Assembly (NCBI RefSeq): GCF_021155765.1
Contig: NC_060106.1
Location: 17,634,031 to 17,698,030 of the forward strand
From: Diprion similis
Lineage: Eukaryota > Arthropoda > Insecta > Hymenoptera > Diprionidae
Length of the DNA: 64,000 nt
Reading direction: 5' to 3'
Positions 1 to 15,000 of the stretch are shown piece after piece. Under the pieces are notes generated by a model. That model did not search any database and was not told where the DNA came from. It saw only the letters and a list, made by a program, of their open reading frames with translations. Position 1 is the first letter of the stretch. Each line of letters begins with the position of its first letter. The translations under genes and the position numbers were made by a program.

Positions 1-3000
1 TCATGCAGGTATAAAATATCTGCAGATTATGTACATCATAAAGAATATATTTATACATATATTTTGTTCAAATTTCTTCTGAAACAGTTTCACGTAAAGT
101 AATGAAGTATATGCTTTTGTATCATAAATTTGATATAGCTCTATGCATAAATAATGTGTACAATTTTGTACTACCGAAATATTTCAGTGCAAAAGATGTA
201 GTCATCAGAAAAAAATAGTTCAAGGGTAATTTTAGTATGTATAAACGCTCAATTCTTCGCGTCAAGTAGTTCGTATTTGATACATCATCCTTAGCTATGA
301 ATAAAATTTATAGAAATTAATATCATAGCGATCAGTGGCCTACGTTTGTTTAATTCTGAACTATACCGCCGATATGTCGATGATTGAAGCTAAAAAGAAA
401 ACATATATTTATCAATTGCATGTGATCTCACCTACATATATACATATATAAATATATATATATTTAAATATGTTTATAAATATATATATATATGCATAAA
501 TAAATATATATGTATATATTTACAATCATTAAATCTAGAACAGAATAGAAAATGAAATAAAATTCACAAAATAAGACTATAATATAAGTAAAATTAAGTA
601 ATATCGGAGAAGACATTAGTTCCTGGCTTAAAAAAATAGAATAATGCTATAAAATTATGGTGTTAAGGTCTTACAGGGTTTATACTTGTTTTCTTTCTTA
701 TTCGATATCAATTTATTTATATTTATTTCCTTTTAACACATAATGATGGCTCATCGATAAAAATATGAAAATGCAAATTTATAGACTATAAAATTTGCTG
801 AATCTTATTTCAATACTTGGGTATATTAACACAGCACGCGAAAATCAGTGTCAGAAAATATACAAATTTCATCTGTTTCTACGGGTAATTAGATGAAAAT
901 CCATTGGATTATTTGCAATTGGTTTTAAAAAAGTGGTGAAACGTTTTATCACTCAACCTAGATAGGTAATTTTGCAATACCGATTAGATTTTACCAATGG
1001 ATGTGGAAATGACTGGCATGATGATTTTTTAAATAACTTCATTAGGTTCTAATATTTTTTTTTGCTTATTTATTTTAACACACAAGTAGATTTGTCATCT
1101 TCAGTTCGCTGAGAAAAAAATCTTGATGTACTACTTGCACTTTAGTTCAAACAAACAATTTCTTAACTTACACGGTTTGACTCGCACGAGTGCCTTAAAT
1201 ACACCTAACAGTATTCGTCGTCATATTATATATGATATGTGTATGTATATACCGTCATATATATATGTATATATATCTATATCGCGTTGTGTGTTCTATG
1301 TGCCTAAAATTCGAAAAAATGATATATGAATTGATAAAACAGTATACATACACTATATACACAAAAATAATAATGGGGAAAATAGTGGACTAAAAAAATG
1401 GAGTGATCCTATATTGATTTGTATATTTCTGAACAATTTGTTACGTTTAGCATGCGTCAAATAAATATCAATTGTTCGTACTCTTGTGTACATCGGATAA
1501 GGAGGGGAAAGAAATGATTCGAGATCATAATATACTTAGATTAAACATTATCAAGTTATATGAGACTATTATATTATTTAAGAAAAATATTTATATATGT
1601 ATACACACATGTATGTATGTGTACTTTATATATATATATATACGACACTTGTGTTATATTTTGAGGCTTACATTCTATATGTAAGTGTTGTACAACTAGA
1701 CAGTGCATTTTAATAATGTCAAAATTGTGTCGCGCGTTAGCAACGATACGGATATGTTTACAGATTTAGAGTACCTTAAAGAATTCCGTAGGCATTTTAT
1801 CATATAAAATTGAATAGCTATGGAATTGTGCTGTTCTGTTACAAAACATAAGATTTACTCTGATTAGTTCAAGTTATAAGTGCCTACACATATAAAATTG
1901 TACATATAAAAATTGCCCAGGGTCAGTGTAACTTATCTCTATAAAATATTTAATCAAATATTTCCATCAGAATCATTTTTTAACATTTTACCGAGGTGTT
2001 TGATCAATGATCATGCCGCGAAAACAATGAATTTATATACAAAATTCTATCTGCTGTAGCACTCTTGGAATTAATATTATTGCATGCTCGAACTTCTATA
2101 AGATTAAATGTTAGTTTACAATGCCTACAACTTTTTGAATGATAATTAAATGGCCAGCTAATCAACTGAAATAAAACCTGAGATTTAGTTTGGTAACTAT
2201 AAAAATAGAAAATTCATTTCTTTTGCCTATGCAGTGATGTAATACTTATACCTCTACAAGCAGCTGGAACATGTTGTATTTAATTAATTGTGTTGTTTAG
2301 TTCCCTTAAAAATACTAGAAAAGGTAATTGTGTTGAAATAATCCGAAACTATGCTCTGTAATTTCAGTATTCCTCGGTTATGAAACGTGTCAATATTTCA
2401 GTTTTATTTTAATGATGAAGATGGTGCGAAACATAAAATTACTAAAATACACGTGCAGAAAAGTTATCACAACTAATTCATCCTAAGTCAAATCACGTTA
2501 CCCTTAAGCATGTTAAGTTTTTGTTATTTCGTACCCAACACTGATATAGTCTACATATTAATTAATTATTTACCTTTATATGCAGTTTTAAAAGAAAACG
2601 AAAAAAAAATTTGTTTTCGCAATTTTTACTCCATTCCTATACGAATAAAAATTATCAGCTATTTATACGTAGTATATAAAATGATATACGGTTTTTTAAG
2701 GAGTTCAATAAGTTTTAATTGAATAGCGTGTTGTTTTGCTTTAGAAATTTATTACATTGAAGGATTTTTATCCGTAGTAGTCATTATTCCACAATCATGT
2801 TTAGGTATATATTATACACAAAGTTATGTAGAGAGTTTTCCTATTTAGATATATTCGTACTACCTGCAGTGTATGTACCATCTACATACTACGTTGTTGA
2901 TTATAAGTTCTGGTTATGTTTATAAATATATTGATTATAAAACCATAAATTTCTTTTTCCAACTTACTAGTATGTCCATATGTATATGTTGAATAACGTG

Positions 3001-4059
3001 TGCATAGATAATAATTTTTGGGTATAAAACGAATGGGTTTTACTATACTCGCCAAATACTTTTTACCTTCAGCTGAACATAAAATTCGTCTAATCAAAAA
3101 ATCGTGTGTGTGATATCAAGACTTGATTGTTTCTTCAATTCTTTTGTTAATGTTGACCTGTTGCACTGTTGAAATAAAAAAAGACATAGTATAAAATAAA
3201 TTACCGTGTTCTAAATTTCAAAAACCTTACCACACGAATGTTATCAATACATTACATGTCAAAACTTAGTTGCTATTTCTGATGTTTATAACGTTGACAA
3301 TCCTTATCCTAGAGTTTTTATTTAACGGATAAAATACGAGAAAGTGCAAATTATTAATAATGAACTCGAATAAACCATAGCAATGATAAAATGACTTAAA
3401 AAAAAAAACAACACAATTGAAACTCATTGGACGGACGGTCGCATGTCCTGCCAACATGGCATAGTCGGCAGGTTTCTTATGTTGACATCGGTTTATACGA
3501 AATGACAATGAAATAGGATTTAAAACGCAACATACATATACCAAGTCTATTGCAGCTTCTTATTAAGTTATATCATTTAAATACAACCACGTAAGTAGCC
3601 GTTGTGTACTAAAAGATCGTTGTAAAATTGGAGTGAAATTTTTAGGTTAAGTTTGTAAACAGAACGGTAGGTCGAAAATATGAAAATGCAGATTTTTTCA
3701 CAATTCAAGAATTGTTGAACGAAGCAGTTAACTTTCTCTTATTTCTGTATGCCTTCTGTATTGTTACTGTAAAATCGGGTTCATTTGCCGCTCTTTCCAA
3801 AACCGCAAAGTAAAGTTTCCATGCCGTATTTTGTGCAATATTTTGAAAAGAGGACCAACATTAGTATTAAAAAAACAAGTCTTGTTTGATTGTTAAGCCT
3901 AAGATTAAAATCCTTGAATCGCTAGTTAAAAATAAAACAATCCATGCAGTAATATTCTGGTAAAATTAGTCAATTCCTACTTCCAACATCAAGTCTTCGA
4001 TTCATTTTATGTTCTCAGGTTTACTTTCAGTGATATTAATATAAAATGTTTTCCAGAAA
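1..4059. other. Left-edge non-coding region
   Basis: No open frame here is bounded by convincing splice sites or resembles a protein family. The DNA is very AT-rich and contains TA microsatellites. It may include the 3' UTR of a gene to the left and, near its right end, the 5' leader of CLPTM1L. A plausible splice acceptor (TTCCAG) lies 3 bases before the CLPTM1L ATG, so a 5' UTR intron is possible. Confidence 0.6.
433..520. repeat. TA-rich microsatellite
   Basis: Imperfect (TA)n/(TATG)n alternation. Similar shorter tracts occur at about 1226-1275 and 1590-1645. All are simple sequence with no coding potential. Confidence 0.8.
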
Positions 4060-7038
4060 ATGAAATCGCCATCTTTAAGCTTACTGCTTTCCGGAGTCTT
4101 TTTAGGGTACATAGCTTACTCCATTTACATACTTTCGTTGTTATTTGTACCGCCTCCTTGTGTCGGAGGTCAAACCTGCCTTACCTCGCTTTTGCATACC
4201 AAGCCAAAGCTGGGTCTCCATATGTACATCTCGACGATGAGCCGTCCTCTTCAAAAAGAACTTATCCATGTATATTCTGAAGGGATATTTGATTACTCAT
4301 ATGCGCATGATATGTGAGTATAAAACAGGCTGGCTTAGATTTTGGCAAAGAGCATTTTGACTGTCCTTTTATTCTAGTAAATGTGATTTATTGCCGGGTA
4401 AAACATTGGTTCTGCATAATTAAATGCGCAAAACTTGCGATAGTCAGTATGTGTGATATTCGGGTATTGCAATGGCATTCATACTGTACTATGCTGATTT
4501 TGCAATGAGTTTATCACACGTCATGAATATTTCAAGATTTTGACCCATTTTTACTTATGTACTATTTTAATTCGTTTGGATGATAAGACGGCTATTTTTG
4601 TAATTCAACATTTTCATTCAGAATAGTTTCAACTTTATCTATTCACTACAAGTTTAGCATTTAAATGCATTTGTAATTGTCTTGTCCTCACTCTTATCAC
4701 GTGACTTGCATAATTCCAATTCACTTTTGTTAGAGTTCTATGCTTAGGGTAAGAATTATTCTATGAAATATTGCCTAGATCACAATAATATGAAGAAAAA
4801 AAGCAGTTCAAATCAATACTAACAACGTAAAATATTATATACAGGCAGGTAACATTGCCAATACCTCGCAAAACTCGAGGAAATGGAACGCTATTTCTAC
4901 ATCTATTGATAACACCGCACACTGTGGAACATGGTGGCACATACAACGAAGTTATCAAGGCAAGTGAACTATAGCTTTAATCAAGGCCGACTAAATTTTT
5001 TTCGTAGCTTATGAAAATCTAATACTTGTATAAAATCATGTATGTACTGCTGCACTATATTACCCTTGTATTTCATGAAAATAGGTTGCAACTTGAGTCA
5101 ATTTATTATTCATATAAATAATCGCTAGAAACATCATATCTTATTCAATTGGTTTTCTCGTATTTCAGAATCCAACGACAGTTTATACTAGAATAAAAAT
5201 GACTCAGTATGTAATACCTGAAATTGCAGCCTTCAATTTGTTGGGCGATGAAAAATCTGAAAAGAATACAGAGCGTTTAATAAAACCTGTTTCGCATTTA
5301 AAAAGCCGAGTTACTTTCACGATGATAACAGATGACATACAATTGCCTGCACAAAACTTACCATTGGAACTAGCAAGACACATAAGGTGTGACATGTTAT
5401 CATTATAAATTATGCCGGTCAGCCTTCATTCATACATCACTAAAATAAAAGTTATATTGCACAACTTTTTACAGCATAACACGAGATGGAATGTACTTGC
5501 CAATCGTGAACTACGATTTTCTCCAAACTCGGCATAGAGATTTGATAAAAATATTACCTGAAAGTGATACCATGAATGTTACTGTGTTTTACACACCTAT
5601 TTCAATTGGCAAATTGAGATTAATATTGCATGTAGAGGCTGCTATGCAGGGACTGAAAGGTCTGGGTTTTTCGGACAAAGACGTAGATGAAGTGAAGGGC
5701 ATTTTTGCTGATACTAACGTGTATCTTCTAGGTGGAACAATTTTTATTGCTGCAGTACACGTAAGTTCACTTATTTGACGATATTGGTTGTTGGTTTGTT
5801 TCACTGAAATTTATGTATTCCGTTTTTTCAGCTTTTATTTGACTTTCTTGCATTTAAAAATGACGTCAGCTTCTGGCGTGGCAAAAATAATTTAGCAGGG
5901 TTGAGTGTGCGTACTGTAGTTTGGCGAGCCTTTAGTCAAGCAGTCATATTCCTTTATCTTCTTGACGAGCAATCATCTATGCTCGTTCTTATTCCAGCTG
6001 GTATTGGTACAATTATCGAGGTAAATTCGTTACTTGAATAAATTTGAGTTAACAATATGTGATTGTACATTTTTTGGGGATACAAAAAGTTTCCTTAAGA
6101 ATGATTTGGGATTCTGAAATTTAAAGACGCGAAGGCATGATAATTGTTTCTATGCACTATATTTGCAGTTCTGGAAATCCAAAAAAATATTGAAGGCCGA
6201 ATTCGTTACTGACCAAGGCTGGTTACCACGAATTAAATTTGAAAAGATTGAATCCAGCTCTGCTGAAGAGAAAACACGTAAATTTGATGCCGAAAGTATG
6301 AAGTATCTGTCCTATCTTTTATATCCTTTAGTAACTGGTGGAGCAGTGTATTCGTTACTGTACCAACCTCACAAAAGGTTAGATATAATTTTAAAGATTT
6401 AATCGATCCATAATATATTCAACGAGACACGTCTCAAATTGTTACTGATGAAATTTACTACTCCTTGAATATTAGTCATATTCTTTAGTAGATTTTTTAT
6501 TTTTTTTTTTATTTTGATTCTAACACAATGGTAATTGATTCCAGCTGGTACTCGTGGAGCATAAATTCCTTGGTGAACGGTGTGTACGCATTCGGCTTCC
6601 TCTTTATGCTTCCACAATTATTTGTGAATTACAAACTCAAGTCAGTTGCTCATTTACCATGGCGGGCATTTATGTATAAAGCATTCAATACTTTCATTGA
6701 CGACATTTTTGCATTTATCATAACAATGCCGACCGCGCACAGAGTTGCGTGTTTCCGTGATGATGCTGTGTTCTTAGTGTACCTGTATCAGAGATGGTGA
6801 GTTCCGTACCAAGATTGGTTTCTTAGCTTTGGCTCCCTTATATTAAGTTCTTCAGTAAGTTTGATATAATAATCCTCGATGACATTTTATGTCATATAGT
6901 GGTGTACTACAGAAAAAGAAGATAACATTGTTAAAATTTTGTAGGCTTTATCCAGTTGACAAATCTCGTAGAGATGATGCAGTCTCAATTGATGAAACAC
7001 CAATGGAACATGCAATGTATGACAAGAAGAAAAATTAG
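4060..7038 (+). CDS. CLPTM1L: CLPTM1L-like multipass membrane protein (lipid scramblase family)
   Basis: Eight coding exons: 4060-4313, 4845-4959, 5169-5386, 5475-5760, 5832-6020, 6169-6377, 6545-6796, 6945-7038. They join in frame to 538 aa, which as I recall is the length of human CLPTM1L. An N-terminal hydrophobic segment (about residues 5-27) precedes a luminal domain. A C-terminal multi-helix region follows, with strongly conserved stretches: LLFDFLAFKND, LLDEQSS, MKYLSYLLYPL, SWYSWSINS, FMLPQLFVNYKLKSVAHLPW, FNTFIDD and VFLVYLYQRWLYPVDK. The family acts in the ER/plasma membrane; CLPTM1L is reported as a scramblase for the GPI precursor GlcN-PI. The ATG at 4060 is chosen because it opens directly onto the hydrophobic anchor. 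Intron 2 has a GC donor (separate entry). AATAAA signals occur downstream at about 7687, 7743 and 7862. Confidence 0.95.
4960..5168 (+). other. GC-AG intron in CLPTM1L
   Basis: The exon ends AAG and the intron begins GCAAGT, the classic GC-donor context, and ends TTTCAG. The nearby GT at 4964 would shift the frame and hit a stop within a few codons of the next exon. Only the GC donor keeps the conserved reading frame. Confidence 0.85.
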
Positions 7039-8939
7039 TACAAATATTGAAGACCGTTAATTAAAGATATTAATAATTATTTATTTATTATGTCTCCTTT
7101 AATTCAATTTACTAACAATATGGAAAATTATATTACCACCATGTGATACTAAGTTAAACTCTAGTGCACACTTGACATTCCGTAATTATTTAAATCAGAG
7201 CAATATTATATTATGATATAGTTCTAATTTACATTTGTTGGTAACATATCGATTTCTTTAAGAACACACATAGATATATATTTATTCTAAAACTCTACCA
7301 GTGGTGACCAAAGGCAAGAAGTCTTTGATATTAATATGTACGTTAAGATTGTGGTGAAGTGATTTTTAAACATCTAAAATAAGAAATTCCTTAAGGTTCC
7401 CATTACATAGATTCAATGCTAGCTATCAGTTTGCAACGTCGATAGTTATTTAGAGGCCTAATCACAGTGAGTTAAAAAATTATCAGCATCTCGTAGTTTC
7501 GGAGTATGTGTTTAAGAATTTACAACAGAAGTCTGGATTTTTATCACAATTCCAACTTTTGCTGAAGATAACTAAGAATGTAAAAGTTAGTGTGATAGTT
7601 AAATGCAGTTCCATAATATAACATTACTTTATAGCGTTATTGCTGTATTAGGAATAACTGATTTGTAACCAATGTTAGTTATCGGTTGAATAAATTGTTC
7701 CACAACGATTTTTACATGCTCGAATACTTGTTGCGACAGAAGTAATAAAGTGATTAACTGATTGATAAATATCATATGTAAAGGGTGAAAGTAATTGAAA
7801 TTTTTCTAGAAGTTAACTTATCAGGCTTATCAGTGATGCCTTTCAAGTAATAATCTGTGATGTAATAAACTGTCACCAGGCAAAAGATTCCACAAACTTA
7901 TATATCTAGCTTCCGAATGTTAACATCTATGCTGTCGATATATGTCAGATTATACAGAAATTATATATCTTGAAAAGTAATGATAATCAACAAAGTATAT
8001 ATTTTTAAGCCTCTGACATCTTGATACTTCATATCTAAAGATATTGAGTTAAAGATCTTTGTAACGATAACAGCACCAGTTCTACACACTAATAACTAAG
8101 GCAAACGACTAGACACGTATGCTGAAATCAACTAATATCCAAATATCCTGTGAGTACAAAAGTACATTACAACATTGTATATTATCTTATTGTGTTTCAG
8201 TTACCATATGCTAGAGAATAGTTGTTAAATTTGTTTCACAGAATTTTTTGATAATGACGTGCTAGGTGAAGGTTGAAGTCTGTTTTAACAACCGGTTCTT
8301 TCATTTCGTTGTTTGACTTAAAAATTATTTCTCTGGCGTAAAGACGCCTCAGAAAAAAGTGACCATCTTTGAAGAATTGTTAGCTTATTACGTCTTTTAT
8401 AAACTCACGGAGCAAACAATTTTGCACCTTTTTTTCTCGACCTTGAGTGTATAAAGAATCATTAAGTTATGATGTTTATGCATTCACCGGGAGAGCAAAG
8501 ATATACTAGAATCCTGTAATTTTCGTCAAGGCACAGAGAGCGGTAGCCACGTAATTCTGTTGACGGTTCTTCGCCACATCGTTACATAATCACACTGTGG
8601 TTGTCATTTTTTACAACTACTATAGTTTACTAGTAAAACCTTGAAAACAAACACAGCCTTACTTCCAACTCTAGGATTTTTAACCGAAGCTGGTGTAAGT
8701 TTGTGCTGATGAATAATAAAATTTCGTATTTAAGTGACATATTACCAGTTTTGTAAAATCAGATGTCTACATCGTACATGACAAAGTTCACTCGGTGAAG
8801 ATACACTTTATTATTAACGTTGCGACAGCTCAGGAATTATCAGTACTGAATATACCACTTATCTCACAACGAACACCGTTGAGCCAATACTAATTTCAAT
8901 CATGTTATTTAGATTACGTAGTACTAAAAGTTATGGAAA
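7039..8939. other. Intergenic region, CLPTM1L 3' UTR and leader of the next gene
   Basis: No supported coding exon. The first part is CLPTM1L 3' UTR with three AATAAA-type signals (about 7687, 7743, 7862). The last part should hold the promoter and leader of the downstream phosphotransferase gene. I see no further element. Confidence 0.6.
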
Positions 8940-9040
8940 ATGGGCTGGATCATAGTAGCAATTCAAATAGTTACGGTAACTATATTGCCTGTATGGATTT
9001 ACTTGTGGTTGAACAAACCTGTTCAAAAGAAACTCGTTAA
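8933..9040 (+). promoter_or_regulatory. Overlapping upstream ORF at the start of the PEP-synthase-like gene
   Basis: An ATG at 8933 lies 7 nt before the proposed main start (8940) in a different frame and runs 35 codons to a TAA inside exon 1. If the transcript begins upstream, scanning ribosomes meet this ATG first. The main frame has a stop a few codons upstream of 8940, so 8940 is the first ATG available to it in this exon. Confidence 0.45.
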
Positions 9041-12000
9041 AAATTCTATCATCAGTCATTATACAATACCAGGTAATGAAAAAACGTCCTCCCTATAATT
9101 TTATTTCCTCAAATATATTTCCAATGATGTTATCAAATAATGCATTTTCGTTCTACCAGAATGGAATTTTCATTTGAAGCGATGTTGGGCTGCATATTGT
9201 ATAAAGGATGCGATAAGGAAAAAAGCTGAAATGTCAAAAAATACGTTTAAAAAAGCTACAATTGAGAAAAAAGATGACATAATGGTGCCAAAAGAACTGG
9301 AAGAACTTAGGAAATTAACTGATGAAAATGTAAGTATGTTTCAGGAAACATCATTATACAGTAAAACAGCTTACATTCAATTGCTAATGTGTAATATTGG
9401 AAAAAAAAATTGACCAGTTACTTTCACGCAGTTTTTGCTTCTGATTCCAGAGTTCAGATAGTATCCAATTCTATGCTACAGATCAGAAAGGGAATTTTGT
9501 ATTCATAAATTTGACACGAAGAAGACATCGAACTGCTGAATTAATACTTCAACTAAGTTTAGCTGATGGACGCACGTATCAACTTCCTAGTGAGTTTCCA
9601 TCGATTAATTTCTACTTTTTTTTTTAAATAGCTTTATGCACTTCTGACAATGTGGTTTCAGATCATCCAGACAGTGTGATCTTCAACAACGTGAGTCGTG
9701 GATGGTCTGCTGCAGGATTGAAAATCACACCTCTGGATCCATTGAGACGCTGGAGAATTACTTTCAATGGTTTATTGAGAAATGGGATCAAACGTAATTA
9801 TCGCCAAAATGATGGAAAAGTAGAACATCTTCGTTTCCATTTTATGTGAGTGATAGGACATGTAATGTAATTTCATTTATAATTACTCATATTGCAGATC
9901 AACAATTATGTAAAATAAGTAACACGTTGAGTTTGGTAAGCATTGATCTATGTCATCAATAAAAATATTTCAGATACACTGCTGCTGCTCCACCACTGTT
10001 ATGGCCAAAAGATTGGAGTCCTGGTCTACAAGCAGATGCTCTGGCTAGAGAACCTTGGAAAAATCCTGAATGGATAAATATGATGTAAGACTGTAAGTTT
10101 CACTCTACATTAACATTACCATTTACTTACTAAAATTTACAGCAAACTGAACAAGACTGGTGGATTTGACCAATGGGGAACCTTAGTTGGTCAATTAATT
10201 TTCCAAGATTCTTCAAGTACTGAATTATATTTGCGCGGGCTACGACAGAGGCGTTGGGGTGTGCATAAACCTGTACAACTACATAGAACTGTTAACATTG
10301 TTGGTGTAATGTACGACGGAACAATGTATTGTTTGGGCGCAGATAGTTCTAAGGAAGGCTTAACACAGTGAGTGTATACTTGACATAAGCAGTAGACAAT
10401 TACCCTGTTATTGATATATTATTCTGGTCATATTGTAAATCTTAGACGGTATCCAATTTTTATACAACAGTATGTGACATTGTATATTCATAAACTAGTT
10501 TATCATTGTTTTTTATATTCTCAATTCGAACATAATTCAGTCTACCCAGAGTTGTTTTCAAAGATTTCATTGGGTTTTTATTGATTATTTGTTATGTTTC
10601 AGTATGAAATTCGGCCATATCAGGAAAGCTAACGATTTGGTATTCCCCATTGATTGGTTGGATTTTGATTTAGCTTCTTATGCTGAACAGAGGGAGAACA
10701 TTCCCACTAGATATAAAGTCAATTTCCGAGGTGACTAATTTTACAATATTTCTATTCTAACTTCATACACTGATACTGCCGTGGTTTTTACTGCTACTAG
10801 CAATAAGGACGTATTTTTCTAAGCATTAAACAATTAACATTGGAAAATCATATTTGAAAACTAGCTGGTGGGAAGAAATATCGCACTGAAATATGTCGCA
10901 TAATGGATTCTGGAGCCACTTTGTATGGTGGACGTCCATGGAATTGGGAAGCCAGAGTTTTTAACACCGAAACAAAACTGAATAACGACACAGGTAATGT
11001 ACTGTTTCTTAAATACACGATGAAATGGGACAAAATATGATCATCGTTATTCATGTATTTTTGCTCTAGGATATGGAATAGCATATTTGTGGTACAATTA
11101 TAATGGGCCAAGCCCATTGAAATCAGCAGAAAAGATATCTCACATCCTACCATTAAATTTGAAACCGGAAGTTGATTTATACACAGTTTCGTTTAAGGAC
11201 CGAATCTGCCAAAGTGAGACGGTGGTTGGTGGTAAAGGATCTTCGATAGCATTACTAACATCTATCCCACATAAAGAGGTAGCTGCTGATGGCACTGATT
11301 TATTTGACAATATTTTGAGGTAACTAAATAAATCATTCATATAATTTTTACAGTTCATTGTACCTTCAGGATTTTGCATTACCACAGCTGCCCTGAATCT
11401 ACATATTGAGAAAAATGAAGCATTAGCAAATGCTGTTACTTATGTTAAAAACGTTAGTGCAGGAATATTGAAGGCTGATTTAAAAGTAGCATGCGAGAAG
11501 TAAGTATTTTTCCTCTTATGATATTTTTTTATCATCCTATATGTACGGAATACATCAAATTTATGTTATGTATAGTATTTGAAACTCTGTGATTATTTTT
11601 ATGACTAACACAGCATCACAGGTGTTCTCCACTTCATGTATCTTTACCTTTTCAGAGCTGTAGAACTTTTTGAACAAACTCCTATACTCGAACCAATTCA
11701 AGCAGCAATAAGAAAATCTGTGTCAGATTCTGATTCTAATCTGCAAACTGACTTGAAAATACCAGACAAGCTTGAAAGATTTGCAGTGAGATCGAGCGCC
11801 GTTGGGGAAGACAGTGAAGATACTTCAGCTGCAGGTCAAAATGCGACATTCCTTGGATTGAGAGGTGTTGAAAATATCATTAAAGCAGTCGCGAAATGCT
11901 GGGGTAGTTTATATGCATATCAAAGTGTAGAATACAGGTATCTACTATTGATTGCGTTGACTTTTTTTTAAATTTTCACTTCATATTGATGTGGAATTTC

Positions 12001-15000
12001 GTTATTGAATAATGAAGTACAATCACTAGACCGTCGTAAATTAGAATTATTTCAAATATTAATAATGCACAAATTTTAGTATATACGATTCCTAAAAGTT
12101 TATCTGAATCTGTACTGTACCAAAACTAATTAATTAGGAGACAACATGGTCAACCGATAAAAGCTGAAATGGGGGTTTGTGTCCAGCAAATGGTTAATGC
12201 CGAGGCAGCTGGTGTAATGTTCACAAGACATCCAACTTCCGGAGACCCTAGACAAATTCTCATAACAGCTAATTTTGGCCTGGGAGAGGTTGGTACACAA
12301 GTATCTGCCTAGTAATAAGTTATACAAACTAATTCTCAAAGAAATGCAATATCATCCGCTAAACTTCCTTCTTTATGACTTTCAACAGAGTGTTGTTTCT
12401 GCAATGATTGAACCTGACACAGTAATTGTTGAGAGAAGTTTGAACAATGATTTAGCAGTAAAAGACCTCAAGTTGGGAAAGAAAACTCACAAAGTTTCAA
12501 TGACTTTGGACGAGGGCACGGTAACTGAGGAGCTCAAAGACTCTTACCACAACGAACTCTGTATTTCGGAAGAAGTTGCTTTGAAATTAAGCAAAATGGG
12601 CACACATTTAGAAGCGTTGTTTGGCACTGCACGTGATATTGAATGGGCTGTTGCACAGGGAAAAATATTCTTGCTGCAAGCACGCCCAGTTACAGCTTTG
12701 GATAACTGGTCTGATTTTGAAATAACCCATGAATTAGATTCACCAGTGCCCAGTGAAATTGATATTCTAGTATTTTCTAATGTTGGAGAGGTTTATCCAG
12801 GAGCTACGTCACCGCTGACATTGAGTACTGTTGTTCGATCACTGGACAGGGCAATCCAGCTTGATTCTACATCTAGACCAACCAATTCTTATTGCGAAAC
12901 TTTTATTGGTACTACTGGAATGAGATGCTACATGAATTATATGAATGTAAGTGTCCATAAAATATGGTAACTCACAAATTTTAAATTCGTTTAACTTTCC
13001 ATATGCATTAGAATTCTTACACATACTTTTATGCAGACAATATTGCGTGAAGTTGAGTCCAAAGTATCTTTAGGCAATAAGATCATCGATATCGCAGTTT
13101 GCGGTCATGAAGTAACAACCCCAGAGCTTCATGCTTTGGCTGTGAAAAGGAATGGGCTCCAGGGAATAAAGAGTAAACTGAAATTGTATAAAGCCATAAT
13201 AACAGATACTTGGGTCAATGGAAAGATAGAACAACTGGCCAAGAAATTTTATGCAAATTTCAAATTTGATGTTCAGTCCTATGTAAGGGCAGAACATCTT
13301 TACAAAGATCTCGATGATAATTTCGAGAAGTTGCTTCAGGTACTTACAATCATTATTAACATACTTATAATTTCTACCATAGATGTGTGTTGAATTATAT
13401 ACCAAAAAATTGGACAAAATTCGTGAAAGTCATCATTTTTAACGCTGCTTTCATAATTTAATATTTACGAAAAACTCCTAATTCATGTTCTGTTTCATGT
13501 AGGCATCAGCATATCATGCTCATACATCAAGAGTGAGTGTATTCTGTCAAATTGTTGCAATATCAATCTTAACAGAAGGTGCTCAAGATTTGAATGCGGA
13601 CCACTATTCAGATGTAAGCATATTCCTAGGTTCCTGCAGTGACGTAGTGAGCGCTCAAGTTCCCACAGCCCTACGTAAACTTGCCAATACAATAAAAAAT
13701 GGTGGAAAAGCTGAGGAATTTGTTAAGCTAGATCCAAGAGAAGCTAGAGATTGGTTAACGCTGAATTGTACTACAGCTGCTGTCGTATTTGATGATTTTT
13801 TGAAAGAACACGGACACAGGTGTATAAGAGAATTAGATTTGATGACTGAAACATGGGATATGAAGCCTGAAAAACTAATATCCTCACTTCAGGTAAGTCA
13901 TGAATACAAAGTCATTGTGAAAATGTATTACTTTCAAAACAAGAAAGAAATATTTATATGTTTATTTATTCTGTCACTGGTTAAAAACAGGCAGCTGTAG
14001 CATCGTCAGCAGAGCCACCAGTGATCAAAGAATTAAGTGTAGCCGAAACTGTAGATCGATTACACACACCGAAAAGTCGAGTCACAAGGAAGATATTGAA
14101 GATGCTGGTGCCACTTAACAGGAGTGCCGTTAGTCGCAGAGAATTCACGAAAGCTGTTTTAGTTTCCACAGTCAATTCTTTGAGATTAGGATACCGAAAA
14201 CTTGGTGAATTAATGGTCGAGGATGGCCAACTACCTGACATGAATTTGATATTCTTTCTTACTCATCAGGAAATTGGTCTGTTATTACTTGGTCCAAATC
14301 CAACATTAGTGCAAAAGTGAGTATTTCATTCATTCATTACTGAGCATAAGGTTAACTTAAAAAAAAAAAAAAAAATGTTTTTAGAGCGATAAGAAGACAA
14401 AGGCTTTATCCTCACTGTGATAAAATTCAATTTCCTGAAGTCAATAGGGGTGTATTAAAACCTATAGTGGTAAGTGAAGAGTATCTAATTTTTTTTCATA
14501 ACGTCTAATCTGTACGTATATGGTGTTCTTAAGATCAGTAAATAATTATAAGAATATTTGTTCAATTTAGGCAGAGCCCAGTACAAAAATCCGTGAGGGA
14601 GGTGCTCGGATATCAGGAATGCCAGTCTGTGGAGGGACAGTCCTAGGTCGCGCTTGTATTATCACTAATGTAAACGATGCTGTACAACTGAAGCCTGGTG
14701 ATATATTAATAACACAGTGCACCGATATTGGTTGGAGCCCCTATTTTCCAATATTGGGTGGTGTGGTCACTGAACTTGGAGGTCTCATTAGTCACGGAGC
14801 TGTTGTAGCGAGAGAATACGGTTTACCATGTATTGTTGGTGCTGAAGGAGCTACACAAAAATTTTGTACAGGTATGAATGAATCAAAACGTGTACACAAA
14901 AAAAAAGTAGTATACTTGTTCAATTGGTAACTATCGTTTTCAACTCTCAGCTCATATTCAATAAAACCAGGAGTAGCCTTTGTTTTATCCATGCTTTGAA

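Noticed and set aside
3266-3544. 92-codon minus-strand open frame
   Set aside because: No splice signals, no family resemblance and composition typical of AT-rich non-coding sequence.
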